Part shown: positions 24,723 through 33,412 of the stretch, one piece after another
Position numbering within the stretch: the first letter of the stretch is position 1
Layout: each line of letters begins with the position of its first letter
DNA from: Alphaproteobacteria bacterium
GTDB lineage: Bacteria > Pseudomonadota > Alphaproteobacteria > Rs-D84
Direction: 5' to 3'
NCBI GenBank assembly: GCA_009783145.1
Contig: WRHR01000004.1
Location: 18,642 to 82,641 of the forward strand
DNA: 64,000 bases
Translations under genes and position numbers: made by a program
Notes under the pieces: generated by a model
The model's database searches: none
Told to the model about the DNA's origin: nothing
The model's input: the letters and a program-made list of their open reading frames with translations, nothing else

Positions 24723-26435
24723 CTACATTTCGGAAGGAACGCGAAGCCCCATTAACTCAATCGCCATTACTAAAGTATCCCGTGCCTTTGCGGCGATTTG
24801 CAAGCGGTGGGCGCGCGTATCCCCGTCCACGTCTTCGCGCAATATCGGGCAATTGTGGTAAAAAGTGTTCGCCATCTGGCACAGGTCGTAAGCATAGTTT
24901 GTCAGAATATCCGGAGACCGTTTATCAAACGCATTCTGCACCGTGCGCTCGAAATCCATAATCCCAAGAAGAAGATTACGTTCTTCGATTGAAAGTTTTG
25001 TTATCTTTGCTCTATGCTCTGTGCTCTGTGCTCTTTTTAATACGCTATTCAGCCTTACCGCCGTATAAAGGATATACGGCCCCGTGCGGCCTTCGAATTG
25101 CGTCACCGCGTCCGGGTCGAAGATATAATCGGACTTTACGTCATGCATCAGATCGTTGAATTTCAACGCCGCCAGCGCGATCATTGCGATTGTGTCATCG
25201 GGCAGATTCTTTCCGCTTTCCTTGACGCGCGCACACACAGCCTCGATTACCGTGTCTATGACCCCGGTCAATGTAGCATTGGCCCCGCTGCGCGTTTTCA
25301 GCGGCTTGCCGTCCTTGCCGTTTATGCTGCCAAAGCCCACGCTTTCCAATGCGCTTCGCGGGAATAATCCGATCATTTCCGATACGCGGAATAATTGCTC
25401 GAAATGCAGGTTCTGCCGGAAATCTGACACATATATGATTTTATCCGGATTGTCCGTGTTTTTCTTATAGTACGTCGCCGCCAGGTCCGTGGAGTCGTAA
25501 GTATCTGCCCCGCGCGAGTCATAAAACATAAACGGAGGCATCGGCGCGGTGTCAAGGTCCGTCTTTAAATTTATTATCGTTGCGCCGTCGTCGGTGGTCA
25601 GAAGATTTTTATCACGCAGTATTTTTTCAACCGCGTCCAGATATTTAGCGGCGTTACGCTCGCCCAAGGTATTGTCGAATGGTATGATGTTCAAGCGCTT
25701 GACGACCGATTCCATCTCGGACATGCTGATCTTCATCATTTTTTCATACAGCGCGAAGTATTCCGGATGCCCGTCCTGGAATTTTTTTTTGATTGCTAAA
25801 ACCTGCTTTAAAAATTCCGGATTTTCTTTTGCATGCGCGCTTGCGGCCGGATAATAATCGTTGAATTCGGTTTCGTCGATTTTGAAATCCGGTTTATTCC
25901 AGTCTTGCGGGAACTTTTTCATAATCCATGCGATGACCAAAGCCATGGGCTTTCCCCAGTCGCCGATATGGTTGTATGAAATCGGCCGGTGACCCAAAAA
26001 GCGCGCGATGCGGTAAAGAGTGTCGCCGACAATGCTCCCGCGCAGATGCCCGATATGCATGGCCTTTGCGATATTATAAGAGCCGTAGTCCAGGTCGATG
26101 ATTTCCGATTTCCGATTTATGATTTGCGATTTCTGATTTGCAGAATTTAAAATAAATTCATCCTTCAATTTTATATTTATAAACCCGGGGCCGGCAATGG
26201 ATATATCTGCGACAAAATCCAGCGCCGCGATATAGGGAAGGATCGTTTCCGCAATTTGGCGCGGAGGTTGACCCAGTTGTTTGGTAAGAACCATTGCGGC
26301 GTTGGTTGCATAGTCGCCGAAAGCGCGGTCCTTTGGAGCTTCTATGGATACGGCTGCCAAGTCGACTCCACTCAATTCCGGCACGCATCCCAATGCGGCT
26401 TTTATAGAATCTGAAACGGATTTATAAAGGTTCAT
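24723..26435 (-). CDS. argS: Arginine--tRNA ligase, with two repeat-derived insertions
   Basis: 570 residues from ATG 26435 (MNLYKSVSDSIKAAL), with AGGAAAGGTGG upstream; GTG 26444 is less likely. The class I HIGH motif lies in NIAKAMHIGHLRGSIVGDTL, and VDFGSYN-like DLDYGSYN precedes it. The KMSKS region is replaced by PLKTRSG, as in many ArgRS. C-terminal DALR domain: YILYTAVRLNSVL to the end. A family A repeat encodes NQKSQIINRKSEI just before the active site, and a family G repeat encodes QSTEHRAKI in the DALR domain. Confidence 0.95.
   Translation of the reverse strand: MNLYKSVSDSIKAALGCVPELSGVDLAAVSIEAPKDRAFGDYATNAAMVLTKQLGQPPRQIAETILPYIAALDFVADISIAGPGFINIKLKDEFILNSANQKSQIINRKSEIIDLDYGSYNIAKAMHIGHLRGSIVGDTLYRIARFLGHRPISYNHIGDWGKPMALVIAWIMKKFPQDWNKPDFKIDETEFNDYYPAASAHAKENPEFLKQVLAIKKKFQDGHPEYFALYEKMMKISMSEMESVVKRLNIIPFDNTLGERNAAKYLDAVEKILRDKNLLTTDDGATIINLKTDLDTAPMPPFMFYDSRGADTYDSTDLAATYYKKNTDNPDKIIYVSDFRQNLHFEQLFRVSEMIGLFPRSALESVGFGSINGKDGKPLKTRSGANATLTGVIDTVIEAVCARVKESGKNLPDDTIAMIALAALKFNDLMHDVKSDYIFDPDAVTQFEGRTGPYILYTAVRLNSVLKRAQSTEHRAKITKLSIEERNLLLGIMDFERTVQNAFDKRSPDILTNYAYDLCQMANTFYHNCPILREDVDGDTRAHRLQIAAKARDTLVMAIELMGLRVPSEM
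25004..25035. repeat. Family G words inside argS
   Basis: CTATGCT, CTGTGCT words, read on the minus strand as AQSTEHRAK in the anticodon-binding domain. Confidence 0.85.
26098..26152. repeat. Family A words inside argS
   Basis: ATTTCCG, ATTTATG, ATTTGCG, ATTTCTG words, read on the minus strand as NQKSQIINRKSEIID directly before the DYGSYNIAKAMHIGH active-site block. Confidence 0.87.
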
Positions 26436-26473
26436 TGTTTCCACCTTTCCTACTCTCTTGCTCTTCTACTCTG

Positions 26474-26508
26474 TAAAATAAAATCCGCCATCAGCGGATT
26501 TTATTTTA
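26474..26508 (-). terminator. Terminator overlapping the end of rpmG
   Basis: TAAAATAAAATCCGC / GCGGATTTTATTTTA, a 15-bp stem rich in A/T at its base. It works in either direction and includes the rpmG stop codon. Family C words follow at 26451-26473. Confidence 0.8.
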
Positions 26509-26688
26509 CGATGGCATTTTGGTTTCCACAAATTCCACATGCTTGCGCAATTTCGGATCGTACTTGCGCATTTTCATCTTGCCCTGAGTATTTTCGGACT
26601 TGGTGTTTTTCGTCTTTGTGTAAAAGAAGCCGGTTTCCGGATTATGCATCTTTACGACAATTTTAGCTGCTTTTTTCTTGTTCGCCAT
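26506..26688 (-). CDS. rpmG: 50S ribosomal protein L33
   Basis: 60 residues, MANKKKAAKIVVKMHNPETGFFYTKTKNTKS to the C-terminal KLRKHVEFVETKMPS. The pattern is that of the Cys-free (non-zinc) L33. An AAGG site lies 8 bases before the ATG. It stands alone between argS and glmS. Confidence 0.95.
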   Translation of the reverse strand: MANKKKAAKIVVKMHNPETGFFYTKTKNTKSENTQGKMKMRKYDPKLRKHVEFVETKMPS

Positions 26689-26748
26689 TTTAATTACCTT
26701 TTTGTTCGTGCGGGCATTTTAAGGCACGATTCGCCAAAAATCAAGAAA

Positions 26749-28587
26749 TTATTCTACCGTCACGCTTTTGGCCAGATTGCGCGGCTGATCCACGTCGCGC
26801 CCCAGTTTCAGTGCAGAGTGGTATGCGAACAGTTGAAGCGGGATTATCATCAGGAAAGGCGCCAAAATAGGCAAGGTTTCCGGAACTTCTATGACGTCGT
26901 CGGCAATATCCCGGGCCTCGGTATCCCCGGCGGTGCAGATGGCGATTACCCGGCCCTTGCGGGCTTTGACCTCTTTCATACTTGATATATTCTTTTCGCG
27001 CAGGCCATCGTTTGGGACCAGGAACATGGAGGGCATCGCCTCGCTTATTAATGAAATAGTGCCATGTTTTAGTTCGCCGGCGCCAATGCCTTCGGCGTGA
27101 ATATAGGATATTTCTTTCAGCTTTAATGCGCCCTCACGCGCCACTGGCAGACAGATTCCGCGTCCCAAGAATATGAAATTCGGATAGTTGCAATATTTTT
27201 CGGCCAGCTTTGCTATCGTAGAATCCAATTCCAAGGTTTCCTTTATCAGCGCCGGAATTGCCGAGAAAGCCTTTATAAACGCGTCGCCCTGGACGGATGT
27301 CATCTCGCGCAGGCGCGCCATAATCGCTGCGAAAATCGCGAAAGCCGTGATTTGCGAAGTAAACGCCTTGGTGCTGGCGACCGCTATTTCCGGGCCCGAG
27401 TGAATATATACGCCCCCGTCGGTCTCGCGCGCTATGGTAGAGCCTACCGCGTTGCATATGCCCAGAACCCGCGCGCCCTTGCGCTTTAATTCCCGCAGCG
27501 CTATCAAGGTATCCGCGGTTTCCCCAGATTGCGATACGACGAAGTACATGCTGTCCGGTTCAACGATGATATTCTTATAGCAGATTTCCGAGGCCAATTC
27601 CGCCCTTGCCGGCACTCCCGCCATGGACTCCAAAAAATTCGCCCCGATACAGCCCGCAAAATAAGACGTGCCCGCGCCGACGATGACAACTCGGCGAATC
27701 GCGCGCAGCTCGTCCTCGGTCATATTCAACCCGCCCAGCTTCCCCGTGGAAGCCGCCAAGTCAAGCCGCCCGGTTGTGCCGCGCTTGATGGATTCGGGCT
27801 GCTCGAAAATTTCCTTCAGCATAAAGTGCGGGAAATCGCCCTTTTCAAAATCGTCGTTTCTAAATTCGATATTGTCCGCGGTCTTTTTGATATCGCGGTT
27901 CTTGCCGTCGGTTATATTGAAGCCGTCCGCAGTGATGGACACTATTTCCCCATCATCCAAATAGACTACTTTCTTCGCGTGCCGGGTAAGAGCGCCCGGA
28001 TCCGACGCCAAAAACATCTCGTTGTCGCCAATCCCCAGAACCAAGGGCGAGCCACATCTGGCGCCCACCAAAACGCCCGGCGCGTCGGCATGCATGGCGA
28101 TGATTCCGTAAGTTCCGCGCAACATCGGCAGAACCGCGTGTATGGCGGCGTTCAAGTCGCCGTTCCAAGCTTCCTCTAACAGGTGCGCAATAACCTCGGA
28201 ATCGGTCTGGGATTTAAATTTATGGCCGTTTGCGATCAGGCGGTCTTTCAACCCGGAAAAATTTTCGATGATTCCGTTATGAACGACGGCAATCTTGCCG
28301 GTGCAGTCGGTGTGCGGGTGAGAGTTTTCTTCGGATACCTCGCCATGGGTCGCCCAGCGCGTATGCCCTATTCCAAAGCTCGCCTTGTTGTCCGTCGCAA
28401 GGGAAGATTCCGCAACCGCCTCCGTTAAATTGTTCAGCTTGCCAACGCGGCGAACGACGATTATGCTATTCTCGCCGCTGACCGCGATACCGGACGAATC
28501 ATATCCGCGGTATTCCAGACGGCGCAAACCCCCAAGAAGGATTTCCGAAGTATTTTTCACGCCGCAGTATCCGACAATTCCGCACAT
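26749..28587 (-). CDS. glmS: Glutamine--fructose-6-phosphate aminotransferase (isomerizing)
   Basis: 612 residues from ATG 28587 (MCGIVGYCG), with AAGGGGG upstream. The first step of UDP-GlcNAc synthesis, feeding peptidoglycan and LPS. Cys2 is the glutamine-hydrolysing nucleophile. The glutaminase half has GHTRWATHGEVSEENSHPHTD. Two SIS domains follow (VIVGAGTSYFAGCIGANFLE, SQSGETADTLIALRELK, ASTKAFTSQI), and the C-terminus ends DQPRNLAKSVTVE. No glmS ribozyme-like leader is seen in the short upstream region, which it shares with the divergent GDPD gene. Confidence 0.96.
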   Translation of the reverse strand: MCGIVGYCGVKNTSEILLGGLRRLEYRGYDSSGIAVSGENSIIVVRRVGKLNNLTEAVAESSLATDNKASFGIGHTRWATHGEVSEENSHPHTDCTGKIAVVHNGIIENFSGLKDRLIANGHKFKSQTDSEVIAHLLEEAWNGDLNAAIHAVLPMLRGTYGIIAMHADAPGVLVGARCGSPLVLGIGDNEMFLASDPGALTRHAKKVVYLDDGEIVSITADGFNITDGKNRDIKKTADNIEFRNDDFEKGDFPHFMLKEIFEQPESIKRGTTGRLDLAASTGKLGGLNMTEDELRAIRRVVIVGAGTSYFAGCIGANFLESMAGVPARAELASEICYKNIIVEPDSMYFVVSQSGETADTLIALRELKRKGARVLGICNAVGSTIARETDGGVYIHSGPEIAVASTKAFTSQITAFAIFAAIMARLREMTSVQGDAFIKAFSAIPALIKETLELDSTIAKLAEKYCNYPNFIFLGRGICLPVAREGALKLKEISYIHAEGIGAGELKHGTISLISEAMPSMFLVPNDGLREKNISSMKEVKARKGRVIAICTAGDTEARDIADDVIEVPETLPILAPFLMIIPLQLFAYHSALKLGRDVDQPRNLAKSVTVE

Positions 28588-28669
28588 ATAGGCCCCCTTT
28601 GTACAAAACATATTTTATACTGTTTCAGGGGCGATTTTAATGCATTTTATATAACGGAGTATAACAAGG

Positions 28670-28675
28670 TATAAT
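28670..28675 (+). promoter_or_regulatory. Candidate -10 for the GDPD gene
   Basis: TATAAT 35 bases before ATG 28711, in the 123-base AT-rich gap divergent from glmS. No clear -35. Confidence 0.35.
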
Positions 28676-28710
28676 TGATTTTAATAAAGGATCCCTGTAT
28701 CATATATGCC

Positions 28711-29532
28711 ATGAGTAACAATCAGCCTGATATTTTTAAGAGGATCAAATCTGATGCGCCGCTGGTTTTCGCGCATCGCGGGGCCAGTGCCGATGCGCCT
28801 GAAAATACTATGGCCGCATTTCGCCTGGCGAAAGAATACGGGGCGAACGGCATAGAGCTGGATGTGCATTTGTCGGCCGACGGACATCTGGTAATTATTC
28901 ATGATTATACGCTGAACCGCACGGCCAGAATGCCAGACGGCAAAAAGCTGAAATCTGAAACCCCGGTTAATGATTTAACTCTGGCTCAATTGAGAAAATA
29001 TGATGTCGGGATTTCTTTTTCAAATAAGTATGCCGGCGAAAAAATTCCGACATTGCGCGAAGTAATGGATTTTATTGGTCCCGATGTATTGTTGAATATT
29101 GAAATCAAAGCGGATATGGAACATCCCTATCGTGGAATATCCGCGGCATTGGCCTTGTTTTTATATGAATATTCGCAAACTAAATCTATAAATAATGTTA
29201 CTGTGTCGTCGTTTCATCCATTGGCGTTGAATTGTTTTCGCCGCGCAGCTTGCGAATTAAAGATGAACATTCCGATTGCATTGTTTTATGGCACGAACAG
29301 GGAGGTTCCTTGGTATCTGCGCCGCGGACAAGGAGCTTTATTATGCAATCCGGACATATTGCAGCCGCTGTATTCGGACCTGGCGAAGAAAAAGAACCTG
29401 TCTGGTAAAAACAGGCCGATCATTGCGTGGACTATAAATGATAAGAATGCCGATAAGGAATTGATTGATAAAAATATCGCCGGGATAATCACCGATAATC
29501 CGAAAGGAATATTAAAATTAAAAGCAAAGTGA
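28711..29532 (+). CDS. Glycerophosphodiester phosphodiesterase
   Basis: 273 residues from ATG 28711 (MSNNQPDIFKR). GDPD domain: FAHRGASADAPENTMAAF (catalytic His-Arg and Glu), GIELDVHLSADGHLVIIHDYTLNRT (metal-binding Glu/Asp and second catalytic His), LNIEIKAD, then IIAWTINDKNADKELIDKNIAGIITDNP. No signal peptide, so it is probably cytoplasmic, splitting glycerophosphodiesters to glycerol-3-phosphate. The ribosome binding site is poorly placed (AAAGG about 20 bases upstream), so the start is uncertain. Confidence 0.9.
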   Translation: MSNNQPDIFKRIKSDAPLVFAHRGASADAPENTMAAFRLAKEYGANGIELDVHLSADGHLVIIHDYTLNRTARMPDGKKLKSETPVNDLTLAQLRKYDVGISFSNKYAGEKIPTLREVMDFIGPDVLLNIEIKADMEHPYRGISAALALFLYEYSQTKSINNVTVSSFHPLALNCFRRAACELKMNIPIALFYGTNREVPWYLRRGQGALLCNPDILQPLYSDLAKKKNLSGKNRPIIAWTINDKNADKELIDKNIAGIITDNPKGILKLKAK

Positions 29533-29538
29533 AATTCC

Positions 29539-29572
29539 AATAAAAAACGGGCGATTGCCCGTTTTTTTATTT
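29539..29572. terminator. Bidirectional terminator between the GDPD gene and the coiled-coil gene
   Basis: AATAAAAAACGGGC GATT GCCCGTTTTTTTATT; T-runs on both strands. It contains the stop codon of the minus-strand gene. Confidence 0.88.
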
Positions 29573-30433
29573 CTGGTTCGAATAGAATATGCGATTTCTG
29601 GCTTTTAAATTCTCGAGTTCTTGTTTTGACAATCCCTTGTACGAGTATGCCTGGTCGCCGCTATCATTATTCTCATACCTAATGGTGGCCCAATAATCGT
29701 CCAGCAATTCGATATAAGGAATTTCAATCCGCCCGCCAACGGAAGATGAATTCTTGGCGCTAATTTCTTGAAGCTGTTGTTGAATTTGCGAGTTTTGTTC
29801 CTTCTTGTTTGCTTTATGAACGTCTATTTGTTTTTGCAATTCATCTATTTGAGAAAGAATCTTATTTATCTCTGAGTTTTCAAAACTAATGGAACCGCGC
29901 GCCCGGGTTATAGAATCCAAGTTTTCATGGAATTGCGCCAGCGTTGCATTATCACGATAATTTTTCATATTATTATCGCGGCTTCGTATTTTCGCTTGCT
30001 CGATAATTTTACAAAGGGATTCGTTTTGAACGCTGAATCCTTCGCCGATGCCAAATCTGAAAACTTGATTCGGATGGCGCAGTTTCAGAGATTTTATGAA
30101 ATGAAATTTCCTTTCATCGTTGAACATCCAGTAACCAAAATCACCTGCCGCACTTGCGTCCAGTTCAACCAAATCCTTTTTTGTCTTTGCCCGTTCCAGT
30201 ACTTTTTTATCTCTTGTTTCCCACCACAAATTTTTCCAGTCTGCGTCTTGTGGAACGGAATGATATATGCGCAACGCGACGGCGCCGCGGGTAAATTCAG
30301 CAAGATTCAAATATCCGGATAAATCCCATAAGGAAAGAGATACGGATTCTTTCTGGTTTATTTCCGCCAAAGAACCGCAGTTGTTATCATCAAGAATGGC
30401 CTTGATATTTTTGCGAGAGGTCTTTTTTAACAT
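29567..30433 (-). CDS. Protein of unknown function with coiled coil (288 residues)
   Basis: The start is ATG 30433 (MLKKTSRKNIKAILDDNN) with AAAGGA upstream; the longer frame is not supported. Residues about 30-145 look globular (SLSLWDLSGYLNLAEFTRGAVALRI and the WKNLWWETRDKK aromatic patch). A coiled coil follows (INKILSQIDELQKQIDVHKANKKEQNSQIQQQLQEI), then a C-terminal strand region and YSYKGLSKQELENLKARN. No signal peptide and no recognised family. It is monocistronic between two terminators, and its lower GC and Asn/Lys/Gln content differ from its neighbours, so it may be an acquired or fast-evolving gene. Confidence 0.7.
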   Translation of the reverse strand: MLKKTSRKNIKAILDDNNCGSLAEINQKESVSLSLWDLSGYLNLAEFTRGAVALRIYHSVPQDADWKNLWWETRDKKVLERAKTKKDLVELDASAAGDFGYWMFNDERKFHFIKSLKLRHPNQVFRFGIGEGFSVQNESLCKIIEQAKIRSRDNNMKNYRDNATLAQFHENLDSITRARGSISFENSEINKILSQIDELQKQIDVHKANKKEQNSQIQQQLQEISAKNSSSVGGRIEIPYIELLDDYWATIRYENNDSGDQAYSYKGLSKQELENLKARNRIFYSNQK

Positions 30434-30546
30434 AACGCATCCTTTATATTCTGTCCCCCTCCCGACAATCTTTAACACAAGGATACAAGTTTATTAACGA
30501 AAGTCTAGTTTTATTTTTTGTCTAAAAAATCGTGCATTTCAAAAAC

Positions 30547-30576
30547 AAAATGACCGCAAGGGTCATTTAATTTTTT
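30547..30576 (-). terminator. Terminator after tRNA-Val (UAC)
   Basis: AAATGACC CTTG(C) GGTCATTT stem with T-rich tails on both strands. Confidence 0.7.
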
Positions 30577-30612
30577 GGCTTGCCACCCGAAGCCTTGGCG
30601 AAGGGTGGTGGG
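30577..30612. repeat. Family M palindrome abutting the tRNA-Val 3' end
   Basis: GGCTTGCCACCCGAAGCC-TTGGCGAAGGGTGGTGGG. Its last bases overlap the CCA and acceptor end of tRNA-Val. The same element lies near tRNA-Cys and inside lptD. Confidence 0.75.
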
Positions 30613-30681
30613 TGATGACGGACTCGAACCGCCGACCTGCTGGATGTAAACCAGACGCTCTACCAACTGAGCTAATCACCC
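30606..30681 (-). tRNA. tRNA-Val (UAC anticodon)
   Basis: 76 nt. The acceptor is GGGTGAT/ATCACCC, discriminator A, CCA encoded. The D-arm is GCTCAGTTGGTAGAGC, the anticodon stem TCTGG/CCAGC-type with loop TTTACAT (TAC), and the T-arm contains GGTTCGAGTCC. Confidence 0.95.
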
Positions 30682-30686
30682 CATAG

Positions 30687-30769
30687 AAGTTATAAGTTAT
30701 AAAGGATAAGTTATAATAGACCGAGCAACGCCGAACTATTATAACTTATAACTTATCCTTTATAACTTA
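30687..30769. repeat. Family B word palindrome between ybaB and tRNA-Val
   Basis: AGTTATAAGTTATAAAGGATAAG arm, core CCGAGCAACGCCGAAC, and the complementary arm. The ybaB stop codon lies at its edge. Confidence 0.9.
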
Positions 30770-31066
30770 CTCCGGCAATGGCATTCCGGCTGTCGCCGCC
30801 GACATAACCTTGTCTATCAAGTCGTCCGCCTTGGCCTTGGCATCATTAAACGCCGCCGTTATTAATGCAGTAACCGTTTCCAGATCTTCTTTCATCAAGT
30901 CCGGGTTCAGCGTCAATTTCACCAGGTCGTACTTGCCGGTCATTTCCACAATAACCAGACCGTTCCCGGCGATTCCCTTGACCGTGGATTTGCCCAACTG
31001 ATCCTGTGCCGTCGCAACTTTACCCTGCAATTGCTTCGCCTGCTCCATCAATGCTTTCATATCCAT
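30767..31066 (-). CDS. ybaB: YbaB/EbfC nucleoid-associated protein
   Basis: 99 residues. MDMKALMEQAKQLQGKVATAQDQLGKSTVKGIAGNGLVIVEMTG shows the helix-strand DNA-binding fold, with the usual DPDLMKEDLETVTALITAAFNDAKAKADDL helix (reading LNPDLMKED). A dimeric nucleoid protein, usually downstream of dnaX; here it follows pnp on the same strand. AAAGGGAG precedes the ATG. Confidence 0.93.
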   Translation of the reverse strand: MDMKALMEQAKQLQGKVATAQDQLGKSTVKGIAGNGLVIVEMTGKYDLVKLTLNPDLMKEDLETVTALITAAFNDAKAKADDLIDKVMSAATAGMPLPE

Positions 31067-31086
31067 CGTTTGCTCCCTTTGGTCGC

Positions 31087-31151
31087 AGGTAGGAGGTAGG
31101 AGGTTTGAGGTAGAAGGTAATCGACAACCTCTTACTTCCTACCTCAAACCT
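31087..31151. repeat. Family D word palindrome between pnp and ybaB
   Basis: AGGTAGGAGGTAGGAGGTTTGAGG arm; core AATCGACAA; CCTCTTACTTCCTACCTCAAACCT arm. Confidence 0.9.
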
Positions 31152-33302
31152 TTATTTTTCCGTGGCGCCGGTCTTTTGATTGATTCCGACCATGCTGAAA
31201 CGGGTCTTGCCGCGCTTATCAACACCCAGGTATCTTACGAAGACTTTATCGCCTTCTTTCAGTTTAGCGTCCTCTATTTTATTCAAGCGCTCGCCTGTGA
31301 TTTCGGAAATATGGACCAAGGACTCGAAAGTTCCGTTCATAATCTTCACGAATATTCCGAAGTCTTTCATCCCGGAAACGACGCCTTCGTAAATCTCGCC
31401 TACTTCAGGTTCCGCTGTAATCGCTTTAATCCGTGCGATTGCGGCATCTGCGTCCGCCTTGTCAACGGCCATAATCTTTACCGTGCCGTCGTCGGAAAGG
31501 TCTATATTTGTGTTTGTTTCCTTGGTCAGAGCCTGAATCACGCTGCCGCCCTTTCCAATCACATCGCGGATTTTATCCGGATTGATTTTCATTATAAAGG
31601 CCTGAGGCGCGTATTCGGAGAGGTTTGAGCGCGGCGCTTTAATCGTCTTGGTCATGATGCCGAGTATATGAAGGCGGCCGTCGCGCGCTTGCGCCAATGC
31701 CTGCTTCATAATCTCGAACGTGATGGAGGTAATTTTGATATCCATCTGCAATGCCGTGACGCCCTTGTCCGTGCCTGTTACCTTGAAATCCATATCGCCC
31801 AAGTGGTCTTCGTCGCCCATGATGTCGGTCAGGACTTCGAACTCGTCGCCCTCCTTAATCAGGCCCATCGCGATACCGGCAACCGGGCGGGTCATCGGCA
31901 CTCCGCCGTCCATCAATGCCAGCGTCGTTCCGCAGACCGTCGCCATAGAGCTGGAACCATTAGATTCCAACACGTCGGAAACCGCGCGAATTGTGTAATC
32001 GAACTTTTCCTTTGATGGCAACATCGGGTTAATCGCGCGCCAGGCCAGCTTGCCGTGTCCCAACTCGCGCCGTTTCGGCGCGCCGATGCGTCCCGTTTCA
32101 CCGACCGAGAACGGCGGGAAGTTATAGTCCAGGATAAAGCGGTCATCAGATGCGCCGTCCATGGCCTCTATCGGTCGCGCATCCTTGTCATTGCCAAGCG
32201 TTAAAGTCACCAAAGCTTGCGTTTCGCCGCGAGTAAAGAGCGCCGAGCCATGAGTCCTTGGCAGCAATCCAACCTCGACTTCGATCGGGCGCACGGTTTT
32301 GGAATCGCGGCCGTCGATACGCGGCTTTTTATCCAGGATATTGCGGCGCATGATGCGCGATGTGATAGCCTCGCAAATTTCCCCGGCCCATGCTTTTTGC
32401 GAATCCGTTGCATCCGGGATGGAAGCTTTGGCATCCGCCTTTATCGCGTCTAAGGCCGCGTAACGCTCCATCTTCGCCGCAATCGTCAAAGCCTCGGCAA
32501 TGCGGTCCGCAAAGCGTTCCAAATCCGATTCCATCTGCTTGTATTCGTCAGAGCGCTGTGACACCGCCCATGCGGCCTTGCCAACTTTTTCTTTCAGCTC
32601 TGCAATCGCAGCGATAACCGGTTGAAACGCTTCGTACCCGAACTTCACCGCGCCCAGCATTTCTTCCTCGGACAGCTCGCCCGCTTCGGACTCCACCATC
32701 AGAACGCCGTCTTTCGTTCCGGCCACGACCAATTCCAATTCCGAATTTTCAATCTCTTTCTTGGTCGGATTCAGCAAGTACTTGCCATCCGCAAACCCAA
32801 CGCGCGCAGCAGCAATCGGCCCCATAAAAGGAACGCCCGAAATCGCAAGCGCTGCGGATGCCGCAATCATTGCCATGATGTCCGGCTGATTTTTCCGGTC
32901 ATAAGAAAAGCAGGTCGCGACGATCTGGGTATCGTTTGTGAAAGTTTCCGGAAACAGCGGCCTGATTGGGCGGTCTATAAGACGCGCGGTCAGGGTCTCA
33001 TTAAGCGTAGATTTTCCTTCGCGACGATCGCGGCTTCCCGGGATGCGTCCGGCGGACGCGAACTTTTCTTGATAGTCCACGGTCAGGGGAAAGAAGTCTT
33101 GTCCCTCTTTAGCCTCATGCGCAGACACAACGGTTGCCAAGACCATCGTCTGGCCCATAGTCGCCATAACGGCGCCGGTTGCTTGCTTTGCAAATCTGCC
33201 GGTTTCCAGGATTAGTTTTTCTCCGCCGAAATCGATTTCCACGGATACAGGATTGTTCAAGACATTTTTGGGCGCCTTGTCCCCGAATAAACCAAATAAC
33301 AT
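31152..33302 (-). CDS. pnp: Polyribonucleotide nucleotidyltransferase (PNPase)
   Basis: 716 residues. Phosphorolytic 3'-5' exoribonuclease of the degradosome. It has two RNase PH domains (LETGRFAKQATGAVMATMGQTMVLATVVS; TRGETQALVTLTLGNDKDAR and KVTGTDKGVTALQMDIK), the alpha-helical linker between them, then a KH domain (VIGKGGSVIQALTKETNTNIDLSDDGTVKI) and an S1 domain (GEIYEGVVSGMKDFGIFVKI). The C-terminal extension is very short. rpsO lies directly upstream, as in most proteobacteria, with a long leader hairpin between them (33337-33403). Confidence 0.97.
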   Translation of the reverse strand: MLFGLFGDKAPKNVLNNPVSVEIDFGGEKLILETGRFAKQATGAVMATMGQTMVLATVVSAHEAKEGQDFFPLTVDYQEKFASAGRIPGSRDRREGKSTLNETLTARLIDRPIRPLFPETFTNDTQIVATCFSYDRKNQPDIMAMIAASAALAISGVPFMGPIAAARVGFADGKYLLNPTKKEIENSELELVVAGTKDGVLMVESEAGELSEEEMLGAVKFGYEAFQPVIAAIAELKEKVGKAAWAVSQRSDEYKQMESDLERFADRIAEALTIAAKMERYAALDAIKADAKASIPDATDSQKAWAGEICEAITSRIMRRNILDKKPRIDGRDSKTVRPIEVEVGLLPRTHGSALFTRGETQALVTLTLGNDKDARPIEAMDGASDDRFILDYNFPPFSVGETGRIGAPKRRELGHGKLAWRAINPMLPSKEKFDYTIRAVSDVLESNGSSSMATVCGTTLALMDGGVPMTRPVAGIAMGLIKEGDEFEVLTDIMGDEDHLGDMDFKVTGTDKGVTALQMDIKITSITFEIMKQALAQARDGRLHILGIMTKTIKAPRSNLSEYAPQAFIMKINPDKIRDVIGKGGSVIQALTKETNTNIDLSDDGTVKIMAVDKADADAAIARIKAITAEPEVGEIYEGVVSGMKDFGIFVKIMNGTFESLVHISEITGERLNKIEDAKLKEGDKVFVRYLGVDKRGKTRFSMVGINQKTGATEK

Positions 33303-33336
33303 AATTTTTCTCCTTTTGCGTTTGGTTTTAAGTTAC

Positions 33337-33403
33337 GCAGGAGAAAATTATTCGTTTTTATGCGCTTATCTATGCATAAAAATGAATAATCGCTTACCCC
33401 TGC
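33337..33403 (-). promoter_or_regulatory. Long pnp leader hairpin (possible RNase III/PNPase autoregulation site)
   Basis: GCAGG...ATTATTCATTTTTATGC pairs with GCATAAAAACGAATAAT...CCTGC around a short loop: an imperfect stem of over 25 bp, 35 bases before the pnp ATG. In E. coli the pnp leader hairpin is cut by RNase III and then destabilised by PNPase. The same role here is inferred from position and shape. Confidence 0.6.
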
Positions 33404-33412
33404 GAGTTGTGC

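Noticed and set aside
28588..28674. glmS ribozyme upstream of glmS
   Set aside because: The gap is too short and lacks the pseudoknot-type conserved blocks; the ribozyme is mainly from Gram-positives.
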